Below, piece by piece: positions 36,153 to 48,894 of a stretch of 64,000 bases of DNA (its first letter is position 1; each line of letters begins with the position of its first letter). The stretch is taken from positions 63,746,893-63,810,892 of the forward strand of contig CP136067.1 in NCBI GenBank assembly GCA_032622095.1, given 5' to 3'. The translations under genes were made by a program, and so were the position numbers. The notes beneath the pieces are model-generated. The model was not told the DNA's origin. It saw only the letters and a list, made by a program, of their open reading frames with translations, and did no database searches. The stretch comes from Siphonodentalium dalli (Eukaryota; Mollusca; Scaphopoda; Gadilida; Siphonodentaliidae).

Positions 36153-37853
36153 GTAACACCAATGACATGAGGGTAACACCAATGACATTTTTGGATTTTC
36201 CTTTAGAAATCATTCTCCCTTCCTTTAAAAAACACAATAGGGCGATTCCAAGGTAACGGACGTCCCATTTAGAATGGTTTTGGAGATAACAAAATTCACA
36301 TTTTTCTATCCTTTTATATAATGTCTTCAAAAGGGACAATGTCAGAAAAAAAGACCAATTCTTTAAAAAAAAAATCATTTTTTTCTCTCCAACATGGAAT
36401 TGCCCAATATAGCAATATTTCAAACAGATAACAAGATACATAACATTTAAAAGGGAAATAATAGTACCACAGGTGTGTGAACACTAAAAATTGGCTATTA
36501 GCTATACATGTGTTGCATCAAGCAGTATGAATGCAATATAATCAGATTTATACAGTTGGAAAATTCATTTCTGACACATTACCCCTGTAGTTGGAAATTT
36601 CACACCAACAATAGGTTTAAATTGTACTCCGAGTTTGATTTTCCAACAATTTATTAGTAGGGAATTAGCTGTATTTAGACCAAACTTTGCCTATCTTTCT
36701 AGTTTTTTTCTCAAAATTTTGGACTGACATAGCCATCGGTTCATTCGGTTGGAAATTTTCCAACCTCAGGGGCGGTGTCAGGTTGGAAATTTCAAACAAT
36801 GGAAAGATTGATGACAGTCTATATATGCTAGGATTTTGCAATTTCCATCATGTTCAGATTTCAATATTTTCTCCCACTGGCCAACCCATGGCCTGGAGTG
36901 TCTCCTGTTCCCTACCATGCGGCCAGTGAACAACTTCTAATTAATTTAAGAAAAACAAATTGGGGTGTACGTGAATTCACCTGCTGTTAGACCACTTTAT
37001 TTTAGGATTTTGCAATTTCCTAGATCAGATCTCAAAATTGTCTCATGAATACTAGCCCAGTGGATTATGTTCCTCCCCTGACTAATGTCCACAAGACTAC
37101 GGATCCATTTAGAATATGCTACTGTCCAGGCTTGTGAGGGAACAGTTAACAGTTGGGGGAAAATCAAAGAAGGTGCAAATGCAAATGAAACTACACAAAC
37201 TTGTGAGTTTGGTTTGGTTCAATGGGGTGGGGGAAATTCCAAGGTGAACACCCCTCCCTAACAGAGATTAAGCCACGCCCCGGTGGACATTAACACATTA
37301 ATTGTCTTGTCACTTTATAATTTTAACTTTAACACTTCTTCAATTTTTAACAAAACTGATTTTTTTTGTATATAGAGGTCCAAAACCATGAAAATATCTT
37401 CGAGACTATTTCATTGGCAACTTAAGAACAAATTATGATGATTTATATTTGTAATGTCATTGGTGTTACTTTTTGTGGTAACACCAATGACGGTAACACC
37501 AATGACATTTTTTAGGTAAAATGAAATTTTCAGATAGAAGTCAAGGAATTTTGTTTGCCATTTCTCAATTTCTTTTCTAAGAATCATTTAATGTATAAAA
37601 TGCATATAAATCTGTTTTGTCCTATAACAGAATGTTTACTATATTGCAGTAACACCAATGACAAGCAATTACATACTCAAGGACATTTTGAAACTCTGTA
37701 ATAAATTTTGAAAAACATAAACAGTTGATGCCACCACTTTATCTTTCCAAGCAATTACCTTGAAATCTTCTACCAACCAGTGGTGTTTTCTTATCCTAGA
37801 CTGATTCTTATCATCTTATTAAGGAGGATTATCAACATGGTAACACCAATGAC
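36153..37853. repeat. Locus with repeated word GTAACACCAATGAC
   Basis: Exact copies at 36153, 36173, 37478, 37493, 37649 and 37840 on the plus strand and at 37456 on the minus strand, so clusters lie at both ends of a 1.7-kb unit. Degenerate forms follow near 38029 and 38203. A second word, GGTTGGAAATTT, occurs four or five times on both strands between 36556 and 36792. No gene is recognised. Confidence 0.65.
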
Positions 37854-39182
37854 ACAGAAATCAGTAACGGTGCAAAACAAGCAAAAATCTGAAATATGAT
37901 GTCTTGTCATATGTTTTTGTGATTTATTTCAAAAAGAGCAGAGTTTTGTGATAAATAAAAATAATAAATACCTATCATTTGCTATATAATTATCTTGAGA
38001 ATTTCTCATGAAATTAGGCTGGTATGACCAGTAACATCAATAAAACTGGTATGTGGCTCTAATACTGAGCTTGGAATAAATTTGGAATCTCAATAAGTTC
38101 ACTTATAACAATTTTAAGTAACCCCCGATGATACCACCATCACAAATAAATACAATTATTCCAGGTTATTAGTGTGCTAACTGACATGTGTTCATGTCAA
38201 CCCAAGTAACACCATTTTGCACCTTTTTTCAATATTGACCCATCTAACACTGTCAGGTCAAGCCTCAACTTGGGTCAAGGAAATCAGAAAATGGATATTT
38301 TAGAGCTGACTGATATACTCATTTACTATACCTGTATACAGTGTATTTCAGTCATGAACCGTTGAACGTACTAGTAGCGCGTAGCTGGAAATTGTGTATA
38401 AAGCAGTAATCGATGAAAGCGGTCATGTGGCCTACTAATCTAAAAATATCAGGATTGTAGTGGTCAATTTAGTGATTACAGATTAGTAAATTTAGTTATC
38501 AACGACTTCAGGCTCACTGAGCCTCACCCACGCACTGTGACTCAGGTCAAAATACAATTCTAGCCATCTACAGAGCAGTCGACACACAGATGTAACAAAC
38601 ATGTGAAGCCCAGTGAATTGGTGACTAACAAAGTGAGTCATTTATCTTCTTGTTGAGTGAAGGAAAAGAACATCTCCCAATCTCACTTGGTCTCGGCACA
38701 CTGCAGAATTCATGCAGTGACTGGTGAGAGGATATGCTTCCGGGCCAACTTTCCATCTGTGTGTATGAATTCTGTTTCCTGTGATGGACTATCAAGTTAA
38801 ATATAATAATTATAATGCACAGTGATTAGTTTTAGCATTCTCAGTTTCTCACATATTAAATAAATTCATGATTTTAACACTGTGTTCTCGATTTAAACCT
38901 TAAGGCCTAAACAAAAAATACCTTTGTTTCCGCTAACGAGCTAAAAAATATTAGGGTAGGTAGGTAGGCTTAACTTTGTTTTTTTTGTTAACTTTTTTTT
39001 TCTTCAGTATCTTTAAAAATAACTGTATAATACTTGTCAATAACCCAAACTATGCACTTCTTTAATAGCCCCAATCAGGTTAACCCAGATGACAGAGGAA
39101 CTAGAAACTCCAATTCAATCTTACATATGCTTTAATATTTACATATATACTAGTCTATATACTAATATAGTCTTTGATAATC

Positions 39183-39512
39183 CTAATATTTCCCATATGG
39201 TCTGGCGACAACTGGAGTCAATCCAGCACCACTGCACTGTTCACATATTGGAGTGACCGTCTTGTACCGATCTCTTAAGGATGGCTTCACAACACCACCT
39301 TCTCCTCCGCATTCAGTGAAGGATCTAGGTATTTGTTTGGGACACCTGTTTTTGGGCAATGATATGCCAAAAGGCATAACCTGAAGGCCTGAGCGGAGGA
39401 ATGTTTGGGAAGGGTGACTGGAAATTTTTTGAAAATCCATTGCATCTAAGGCTCTTTGAGTCAGTATTTTGAATTTTACTGAGAGGTCAATTTGATCAAA
39501 TTTCTCAAGCAT
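39183..39512 (-). CDS. Unrecognised ORF, 109 codons
   Basis: Starts MLEKFDQIDLSVKF and ends AGLTPVVARPYGKY. It contains one C-x2-C pair (ICEQC) and a glycine-rich middle. Unlike most short ORFs here its composition is protein-like. It lies inside the outer Harbinger-like element and might be a transposon exon or a captured host exon. No family is recognised and coding status is unproven. Confidence 0.25.
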   Translation of the reverse strand: MLEKFDQIDLSVKFKILTQRALDAMDFQKISSHPSQTFLRSGLQVMPFGISLPKNRCPKQIPRSFTECGGEGGVVKPSLRDRYKTVTPICEQCSGAGLTPVVARPYGKY

Positions 39513-40282
39513 AACTTTGGAACTTTTTATATATGTATGGATTGGAAATGCTTACACGTTATTGTCAGATATCTTTTGGTTCAATGGATTATGCTTATCA
39601 TGCTTGAAATGAGACTTGCCATTATCACTCTAATTCATAAATAGGCTATTTTATAAAATTCAAGTGAGACACATACCGTACATAATATACATGTACATGT
39701 AGTACAGAAACAATGTACATGTATTAAAGGAATACGGTGCTGAAAAAACAATAATATTTTCTTTCAATATACCGATACTATATATATATAATGTCCATTT
39801 GGGCGCGTATAATCTAATATTCGGCCGCCATTCGTTATTTTTATAACGATTAACAAAAAATTCCGAAGTTAGCCGAAGATTTTGTTGTAGACGAAGTCAC
39901 GTGATCAGCGGCCCGATCATGTGATTGTCACATGTAAACAGAAGCATAGCACGTGATCGATCATGTGGTGACCATCGACAACGCATAGATACGCTACGGC
40001 AGTATTTTAAGTTTGCATGTAGTCGATCACGGCATTTGAAGATTGTCACGTTATCAGACTGCGAATGCAAAATCTTACCGAAAACATCGCCGTTCTCGTA
40101 ATTAAATGTCTTTATCGTGTTATTATTATATGTATCGCGATGTGTTGTTACTATAAAGCCATGCCCGTATATTATTCAGTTTTGCGTGCATTTATCCATA
40201 TAAACACGTATTTATATATATTTTTTTGGTTACCGGAATAGTCCAAGTTATATTATATATTATATATTCATATAAATATTGC

Positions 40283-43200
40283 ATATATGGGCTCTTTCAC
40301 GTTAAAGGTTGACAAAATGAATTTTTCGGATAGGCGAGAAAATGATGCATTTGTTATTGTGTTTGGAGTGTCTTAATAATATTTCTATAGTACTGATGCA
40401 CAGCCCAACCTGCAGACAAAATTTCACTACTATATTGGAAAATATAAAAAAATTATAGGGCGATGGGTACCAATTTTGGCATATTTTGAGTGGCCAATCA
40501 TCGCTGTGATGATATTGTATTCCCTATATTTATTTTAATTTATGGGTTTGCCAAAAATGTCCTCATTTAACCTTTAGCTTATGTCTGCTTGATCATGTGG
40601 TGAAAATTTTGAGTGATTTCGTGCATTCACTTTGATGATATTTGAATTTGAAGGTTATTGAGATATTCCGTTAAATGATTTATAGCATGTGAAACTAAAA
40701 TAAAGCTTTTTATAAACACAGTTTACAATAACCATGGATCAGGAATATAGTTCAGTTGGACATTTCATGGTATAGAAGATTAATGGTAAAATTCGTTTTC
40801 TGTGTATTAGTCTATTTAAATTATATTCAATTCTCCAAAATATGTGGACAGAAATTCCGTTAAAATCTGTCCTCTCCGAGAATCTTTGTCAACTGCTATT
40901 ACTAATGAAATGAGAAAATCATTTTGTATTGTGGATAAACTGTCACTAGTATTGAGGGTGTATACACTTTAATTGGTGGGCTGAACCATCCCGATTTGGT
41001 ACAGCAGCTCATTAAATGTTAAAAAAAATGTCCTCTCCGAGAATTCAAGCATAGAACCCAGAGATTTTCTGGAAGACATTGGTTTATATTGAACTTTAAC
41101 CATTCTGTTAATGAGAATGAGGTGTAGTAATAATATACTATATTAAAATACAGTTTATGCAACATGCTGTGTCCAATTTGAGCTACTAATGTGTTATTTC
41201 ATTTATTTCCATTGAGGCAATTCAGGTCTGCTCAACTGCAATTGTCTGAGTAAATTGTCAATCTGAAGAATTTCTTGATTATTGATAATCATGTCATTGA
41301 TTACAAGTGGTTTGATGGAAGTGTTGTTCGTAAAACATGTGTTTCTCAATAGTTAAATATAATTGTCTTGAATTATCGGAGAGGACACATTTTTTAACAG
41401 ATTGCAGAGTATCTGCACTTACTTGCAATATTAAAGGAATACTCCATGTGTGTGTACATATAATAACATTCGAATACCATAGGACCCGTAAACTGAGATA
41501 AATAAACACAGTTCATACCCTGGTGGTCTGTATAGCTCTCAATAAAATAGTTTAGACCATACAAAAGTATTATCCATATATTTATACAACCATAACATGA
41601 GGATTCTGCCCCTATGACGCCTCGATACACTCAATACAGATTACCACTGTTCATATAAAAAAAATATAACCCCCAATAGAATGATTTCACACATTACAAT
41701 GTTTTACAAGTAGCTTGGACGCTAAAATCAATAATAATCAATGTTAATCTTCTAAGCGCTCCATGGCCCCTATATTTCAATGAACCATGACAGGATGAAC
41801 AAATTGGAAATTATGGTTCATCGCAATAATCCACACCAAGTACTAACAATGTTTATCTGCCTTCTTGGACTGGAGAAAAAGATTTTTGAAGTTCTTATTT
41901 TATTTAGAGTTATCTGACCCTTTTAATGCCTCATGACTAGGACCGCTTGAAGCCCCTGACCTGATAAACTGAAGATAGCCCATTTTCCAAATGCTCTATA
42001 GCACATAATAGATTTGTTTCATACATAGAAAAGCATTGATTTCTGTTCTCGACATTAAATCCATGACAACCCCATAGCCCTCAATATTAATCTTCTCACA
42101 CCTCATTATCCCCTAAAATCCACTCAACCATGACCCTATGAACAAATTATAAACTATGTCTCCATACCAAGTATTATGGAAATCGGCCCAGTGAGACTGC
42201 AAATAATTTTGAATTTTAAATAGTGCACTACTACATTAAATGTGGGTTCGCTCTGTCTGCTCATATTCTGAAAACATCCATACAAATGGACTATTCCAAT
42301 TTATACTTTTAGAATGAAATGGGAGAGTCCATTCATTTGTGAATGTCAATGAGTTACAGATTATAATAGGGCTAACATATGACAGCAAAAAATAACTCTA
42401 GTTCAATAATTTGCCTTGTCTGCAGGTGTCTCTTGTATCTTATACAGTAAAGCCTGTATTAATCAGTAAACCTCAGATCTGAATAATTGTAAGTCGAAAA
42501 AGGGCCATCACTCCAGTAAAAAAAATTGTATCAAACCCATATTCAAACTTGATCTGTATTTTGGGCTGCGAAATCACAAACCAAAATACCAGATTTGGTT
42601 TCAGTCAGATAAAAACATGTTTGCGTCACCGCAGCATGCGTGAATTCTAAGTCGAAAAAGGCCCATACCTCTATTTAAAAATCATATCAAACCCATTTTC
42701 AAACTCATCCTGCATTTTGGGATGAGAAACTCGTACAAAATTTGGTTACGATTGGATAGAAAATGTTTGAGTTATCGCACCATTCATAAAATGTCTACAT
42801 ACGGATAGACAGACGGACGGACGATGATTGGTAAATCCGAACGTCAACAGTTATACGTATACCGGTACCATACGATGGTATGGGTACACATAAAAACAGG
42901 TTATGGGACAACAGATTTTGCCCCAACTTATCATTTGTCGAGTCATGTTTCCAAGAGTCTCAATATGTTTATCTTCTCATTTCTCAGTTTGACAGGTCTA
43001 TTCAAGTTTTCTAAAATATATAACAAGACAATGAAAATCGGCAATCTTTAAAAGATTGAGTTACAAGACTCTTTAATATGTCTACAGTGAATGAATGTTA
43101 AAAAAGTGTGTCCTCTCCGAGAAAAAGTCAATGTAAATTGGCAATTTTTAAATATGCTCTTGTTGAGTCATTTTTTGTCCGATTTTGAAAATGCTTTCAA

Positions 43201-43674
43201 TATTACAATCCTTGAAGCATGCACTTCAACTTTAGAAGGAAAATCTTTACACTACTGAAGCATTTTCTATTATCAGAGAATAACAATTAGGGAATATGAA
43301 TATTAAGAGTTCATAATTTACATATAAATTAAAAAAATATGGAAATTCAAAGATTTTTCCAGTAATTTTTACATATATGTTCTCTGATTGTTCAATGCTC
43401 AATGTCATGTGATATCATTCCGGAAACAGATGCATAATAATTAAAATTCAGACATTAGAAATTAGTTGTTCAGTATTTTCAATTTTGAGGGAATCCTGCA
43501 TAGACCAAACCTGAAAAATCAAAATACACTTGCTCCTGCTCTGAAACTTTAGTTCCCGATCCAGTATGATGTTCCTAACATGAATTAATGAAGAAAAAGT
43601 GATTTGAAAAACGCTTTTTTTGCACCCTATTTGGCCACTTGTGGTCAACCTTTAACGTGAAAGAGCCCATATAT
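40283..43674. mobile_element. Element with GGGCTCTTTCACGTTAAAGG ends, inner layer
   Basis: Left end GGGCTCTTTCACGTTAAAGG then TTGAC (from 40289); the exact inverse ends at 43668. Flanks are ATATAT on both sides. Inside, GTCCTCTCCGAGAA recurs at 40869, 41030 and 43110 on the plus strand and, with two changes, at 41373–41386 on the minus strand, usually preceded by GTTAAAAAA. Part of the interior (42480–42830) is a dispersed repeat. No transposase recognised. Confidence 0.8.
42480..42830 (+). repeat. Dispersed ~170-bp repeat, about two units
   Basis: Two diverged units with AAGTCGAAAAAGG-CCAT, TCAAACCCAT and TGTATTTTGGG/TGCATTTTGGG, ending in a GACAGACGGACGGACGATG tail. The same unit occurs at about 16730–17000. 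Confidence 0.6.
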
Positions 43675-45916
43675 GCGAAGACTTGCACAGTTATTAGGCA
43701 ATTATCATCTCGTAAACATTCAAATCTCCAGATGCCCTTTGTCGTGTGTCAATAAAGAGCGTTTCGTTTTAATTTATCGTATCGCGGTGAAACAAAAACA
43801 AAATTGGTTTATTGCTGTCGAATTTAATCAATTATAATCAAGTCATTCATTACCAATATGTAATGATAAGTTCATTTTTCTTGTTTATGAATCATGTATA
43901 TATTATAGGGCAATATGGTGTTTATATATATTTCGGAATATTGCTTTCCCTACCCCCAAACAATCTTGCTGACTGTCACTGATGGAAATTCACTGCGTCT
44001 ATGCATGGTTATTGGCCTATAAAATTAGCACTCTAGCGATGTTGTCTATTGAATATGCAGGTCATAACTCGACCTCTATGTGTCAATTACGCATACAAAT
44101 AGGATTATAACATATATAAACGTAATTCGCCGTGGTTCGTTTAAACATCCAATCATATATAACACTTTTTGAAGGATAGATAATAATCCGGTTTAATATA
44201 TGTAATCATATATACAAGCGTTCTTTATTCGCAATATGGCGTAATAGTGAACGCTCTTTATTGCGTCAAGATAAATGGACAGTTGTCATCGTGATTGTTT
44301 ACTGATTACACCAATACAGGTCAATACATGTACACCAACGTCCGATATGCATACTTATATATATATGAGCATATATACTGAAAATTAAAACAACATCGTG
44401 AACACGCACCCATGCAAATAGAGTTCGCATGCCTGCTCGTGTTTTTACAAGCTTTATTTTTGACATGACAGTGTTACCTCAATCGGCCTTCTATAGTTTT
44501 TTGTCAAAACACCAACTTTCCAAACAGCGCTTAAGACAAATCTAGAGTGAATATAACTCACCACGCGATGACAATTAACCATGTGTACACATGCTATTGA
44601 TATGCCCCGCAGTAATTCCATCACGCGCTAGTGTCTGTTCCGGATTTTACATTGTCATATAGGTAGATAATTAACTCCGACTCCGATTCCGTGTTTTTAA
44701 TTAGTTTACCTCGCTTGACGTCATGCGAGGTTTTCCGACGGAGACAGCCGACAGCCGGTGGCGGTATTATTTATTTATTTCTCGGCTTATTTATTACGCG
44801 ATTTGTATGGAACTTGGAACATTGTGATCACAATAGGGGTGTCTTTCCGATAGAGTTTTGTTGTTTCATGAGCATAGTAATCCTTTAAGGTAGTAATGAC
44901 TATATATATGGTACTAATCTCTATGTTAATTTTTCATTTGGTATTATGAGATCCCACTTGATAACCAGGTTGATTTGATCAAATTGTTAATGTTCCTGTG
45001 CTGTAATTGATTGAAATACTGAAGTCTGAACGCTGAATGATTTAACATACCTGAACTCAAATTATTTGAAGTTTTCACAGATGAAAGCTAGATAAAGCCA
45101 AACATACTTTACAGTATGATTCCAACTGTTAAACTTAAATCTTTTTGTAAACTTAAATTTCTTATGTCAACAGATGTCAATATATATAAATATATAAATG
45201 TTTTGCATCTTGTTATGATATGAATTGGGACCTAAATTAAAAAAATAAATTAATTTAAATACAAAATGTTTTGTTTTTTTTGGTCCAATTTTGTTGTTGT
45301 TGCAATGTCAATAAAAAGTTTAGGGTCGGGGGTTTAAAATAGGGTCGGTCGGGTTAGCGGAAACAAACGTATTTTTTTTTTAGGCCTAAGCATTAAGCGG
45401 GAGCTTGATCAGCATGGCTAGCATATATATTAACTAGTGGCTATTTGTGGAAAAATTATTAAACACAGCCCTGCGTACTTGCTATTGTCGACTTGACACA
45501 TCAATTGGCATTCATTGGGATTGGAATAATATGTATGATAAACATAATAATTCCAGGCCAACTTAGTTGAACTGCCACGACCTTCTAGTTATACATGTAC
45601 ATGACTAATGAGGCAATCATATAAATGTTTAATCTAGTAGCATTTTCTCAGACCATGCCATGAATATCTATATGTATCTATGCCCGTCAAGAATGATATA
45701 TTCCACCAGTACAAAGTTTTTGCTGTTGCGATAGGGAAGTAACTAGTACAGTTAATAAATTATGAAATACCAGTATATTAATAATGTGTGTCATAGAATG
45801 TGAAGATCCAACTTTGAAATGGCAAGATTTAAGTGACTTTGTGGTGGATTTTGCTTTGCGTCCCTTATACTAATGTCATTCATGATTCCTCCCGGGCAAT
45901 TATTAAAATGTTTATA

Positions 45917-46136
45917 TACTATCAGATGCCTAACAATAGTGTCAGCATGTGCCGCATGATTATTAATTTTAGATAAAATTCACAACGATCATTAAGTTTT
46001 TTGGCATAGAGACATATATAGAATTAAATTGAAATAGAATTAAATAGAATTAAATTTTCATCAATATTGTTAATTTCAGTCTAGGTCTCCGTTATCACTA
46101 TTATTGACCATCACAATGATTAGACATCTGAGAGTA
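45917..46136. mobile_element. Diverged element of the CTCTCAGGTGCC family
   Basis: Starts CTATCAGATGCC at 45919 and ends GACATCTGAGAG at 46134, TA on both sides. Subterminal words AACAATAGTG and CACTATTATTGACC resemble the other two copies (8807–10055, 13989–14165). Confidence 0.6.
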
Positions 46137-46197
46137 CCGTACAATATAAGCTCACAAAAGTTACGAACAAGCATGCAATCTCGAGCTGGGACCACCC

Positions 46198-46587
46198 TTA
46201 ACCCTTTACCCAACAAACCGGCCAAATAAAGCTGCAACAGCCTAAATTATCTTGGGTCTGTCTCAATAAAACCATACAAATATGGATATCATTGGAACCG
46301 GCTCATTGACCACATTGTGATGGTTACAGTTATACCCTGTGCCAATGCATTCTCTTATATATGCGAGTCAACCATAGGTCGCCTCGCATATATAAGAGAA
46401 TGCATTGGCCTAAAAAAAATCTTTTTTTTAATACTTTTTACCATTTTTTCTTACATTCTTTAACAATTTTATAATTTTTAATGTGTTAAGCCAATGCATT
46501 CTCTTATATATGCGAGGCGACCTATGGTCGACTCGCATATATAAGAGAATGCATTGGCACAGGGCCCTTCTGTTGGGTAAGGGTTAA
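46198..46587. mobile_element. TTAA-flanked piggyBac-like element with two palindromes
   Basis: TTAA (46198–46201), CCCTTTACCCAACA; TGTTGGGTAAGGG, TTAA (46584–46587). Two ~67-bp palindromes of the CCAATGCATTCTCTTATATA type lie at about 46341–46409 and 46492–46558. Relative of 13192–13656 in opposite orientation. Confidence 0.75.
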
Positions 46588-48538
46588 TACTTGTTCCTCA
46601 TCATCTACTTCACAGAAGGGGTCACCCCTAAGTAGTAACCGTATAGGAAACGCCCCGAACATACCACTATTGCACAATGACATCAGTTTGTTTGATCTAA
46701 ATTATTTATCCACTCCAGCCCCAAAACAGTAGTCATTTCGTCACCTCAGTTCCAACTTGTTCTAAGTGCTTTTTTCAATGTTACGAGATAATCGAATTTT
46801 AAAGTTTGACGATGTAGTACTCTTGAACTGTAAGAGATACATTGGTCGGCTTGTCACCAAAATGTAGACAATTTTATGCTCTTTCGAGCAAAATAAAAGG
46901 CAGTGCCGCAACAGTTAGTGACACTCTACCAGCGACAGTTCCATCGAGGTACCCCCTCAATGTTTTTACATAGCGCAACATAGAACGGAATTAATGCCAC
47001 TCAGTATTGTGTAGCATTTGGCAACGATAAGGTTTTTTCAGGGCGAACTTGTTCCATGTGCCATTTCACCACTACTTAAGTCACATGGAACACATTGGAA
47101 TGAAGTTCTTCTATACAATAACGTGATAACAAATTGGAAATCAGAAATATATTGAGGCCTAATTGTTTCATATACACAAATTTTATGTATTATTATGTAT
47201 ATAGAACAATTGGTACCAAAATATGATGATGTATCGATTAGAACCTCACAACATGAATGGGGTTTACCAGCCCCAAATGAAACACCAACAGTATTCTAAC
47301 CTGACATTTATCCCAAGTATGCGTTGTTAGTGTTAGGAATTGATTGAGAAGCAACGTCATAGCCATGAAGACTGCCTTAAAGCGATTTGACCCTGTGTTT
47401 ACAGTGGGGATTGTAGGGTGTCGGCAACAAAATGATATACTACACAAAACTTTCTCTAGACACATTGCCGGCATAAACGGTTCGGTAATTATATGTAAGG
47501 GTGCCATTAGCTTGTTTTGTTCTGACCAACCCACACTGCGAAATTTAAAAATAAAAAGAAACTGCTTCCAGCCATTTACCATAAATGTTCATAGGGAGTA
47601 TAGGAAAAGGAGTCTATATATGGATTATGGAACCAATGCCTAACTTAGCTCCAACTTATTTAATCACTTACAGAAGCAATTTTCATATACTTCCAATGAA
47701 CCAAACCTCGGAACCAAATTATTGGTTACTTCTATGGGACACCATTGAATTATATATGACACCCATTTCAATTATTCTTGCAATGCATACCTGAGAAAAA
47801 CAGATTTGACAATAAAGTATTGAAAAATAGCAGACATTTACGTGATAACCACAGAGCCATGGATAACGCGGTATAATAGCGAGTGCTCAGACTGACCATA
47901 CTTATAAATCCCTTGCCATTTAGACTCGTGAGCAACATTTAATGAATGAAAGTAAGCGTTGAGATATATAAGACATTACTAGTACATAAACTGATTAGTC
48001 ACCGAGGAGTGTTACTGACCAATTCGGAGTGGAGGCCTATATAACGTGTGCGAGGTGACCGTGCAGTCACCATAATATCACAAGGCCACAGATAATACAT
48101 TTACATTGTCTGTGTCGACAAAACAGAATTGAGACATCAGAGGAAATCAACTCGTCGAATTGAAAAACTGATAACGATTATATTATATTCTTTACCAACT
48201 TTAAAAGTCGGGGCCGCTACGTTATAATGTCGGGATGGAAGTTAGTTATTATATAATATACATCACGATGTTGGGCCACAGAAGTATCTAGAACCTGTCT
48301 GGAGGCGATAGACGCTATATATACCACCAGCGCTAAAGTGTCATGATCTATCGATTACCGAAGTTCCTCTACGTATAATATTATGTGTATTAAGACTTAG
48401 CGTGGGAACAAATTTCAATAAACAAAGCTCTTGAATATCAAAATGTTTAATGGAAAAACATCAGCATAGAACTAACTCAAACCAATACATGTATGTTTCT
48501 GAATGTTCCTTTTCGATGTAAACATTACTGGCGAAAAA
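46588..48538. other. Left flank of the DIRS element, no recognised gene
   Basis: Two overlapping ORFs of about 100 codons on opposite strands (47238–47643) show no domain and are probably incidental. A 30-bp stretch ACTTAGAACAAGTTGGAACT...GACGA is shared, inverted, between 46740–46770 and 59070–59100. Nothing else seen. Confidence 0.45.
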
Positions 48539-48836
48539 ATACTATTTTAATAAATATAATAGATATTTTGTATAGCAGACACTTACACACTGAACTATGT
48601 GGTAGGTATTCGCTTTGCGTGTATGTCTCGAGTCAAAACGTATGGGAGAACCTTGCCTTAGCGGTTATCATATAAATTGGTACTAAATTTCTTCGGTACG
48701 AAATTACAACTTCCGGTTATACAGGAAGTTGTGAACCGGAAGTTGTAATATGTAACCGGAAGCAACCTTTTATCTCTTGGCCACGTGATCTCACCTATAA
48801 ATTGGAATTCACAGGTAAGATCTGTCTTTTTCTCGT
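48539..48836 (+). repeat. DIRS inverted terminal repeat, left (3') copy
   Basis: From CACTGAACTATGTGGTAG (about 48579) to AAGATCTGTCTTTTTC it is essentially identical, inverted, to 54885–55120. The outer ~45 bp (from ATACTATTTTAATAAATA) differ from the other end and are instead matched by the internal complementary region. It contains one ACTTCCGG, one ACAGGAAGT and two ACCGGAAG words, a CACGTG, and CTATAAATT. Confidence 0.9.
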
Positions 48837-48894
48837 TTTCTCTGAGGACGATGAGTGAGTGAGTGTGCGGGGTGGGCTGGGAGGGCCCTATGCG

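Larger units (their letters stand above)
39724..44888. mobile_element. TTAA-flanked element, middle layer of nest
   Basis: TTAA (39724–39727) then AGGAATACGGTGCT; the right end AGCATAGTAATCCT (to 44884), then TTAA (44885–44888). The inverted ends agree at about 11 of 14 positions. Interior without the inner element is about 1.8 kb. It includes CACGTGATC-rich sequence (39898–39965). No coding region recognised. Confidence 0.6.
38901..45389. mobile_element. Harbinger-like element, outer layer of a three-deep nest
   Basis: TAA (38901–38903) then GGCCTAAACAAAAAATAC and GTTTCCGCTAAC; at the right, GTTAGCGGAAACAAACGTAT and TTTAGGCC (to 45386), then TAA (45387–45389). The subterminal parts (left TAGGGTAGGTAGG; right AGGGTCGG) match the opposite ends of the similar element at 59469–61007, which supports pairing these two distant ends. 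Without the inner layers it would be about 1.3 kb. Confidence 0.68.

Noticed and set aside
47238-47643. Overlapping ~100–114-codon ORFs on both strands
   Set aside because: Neither shows a domain, and mutual overlap suggests chance.
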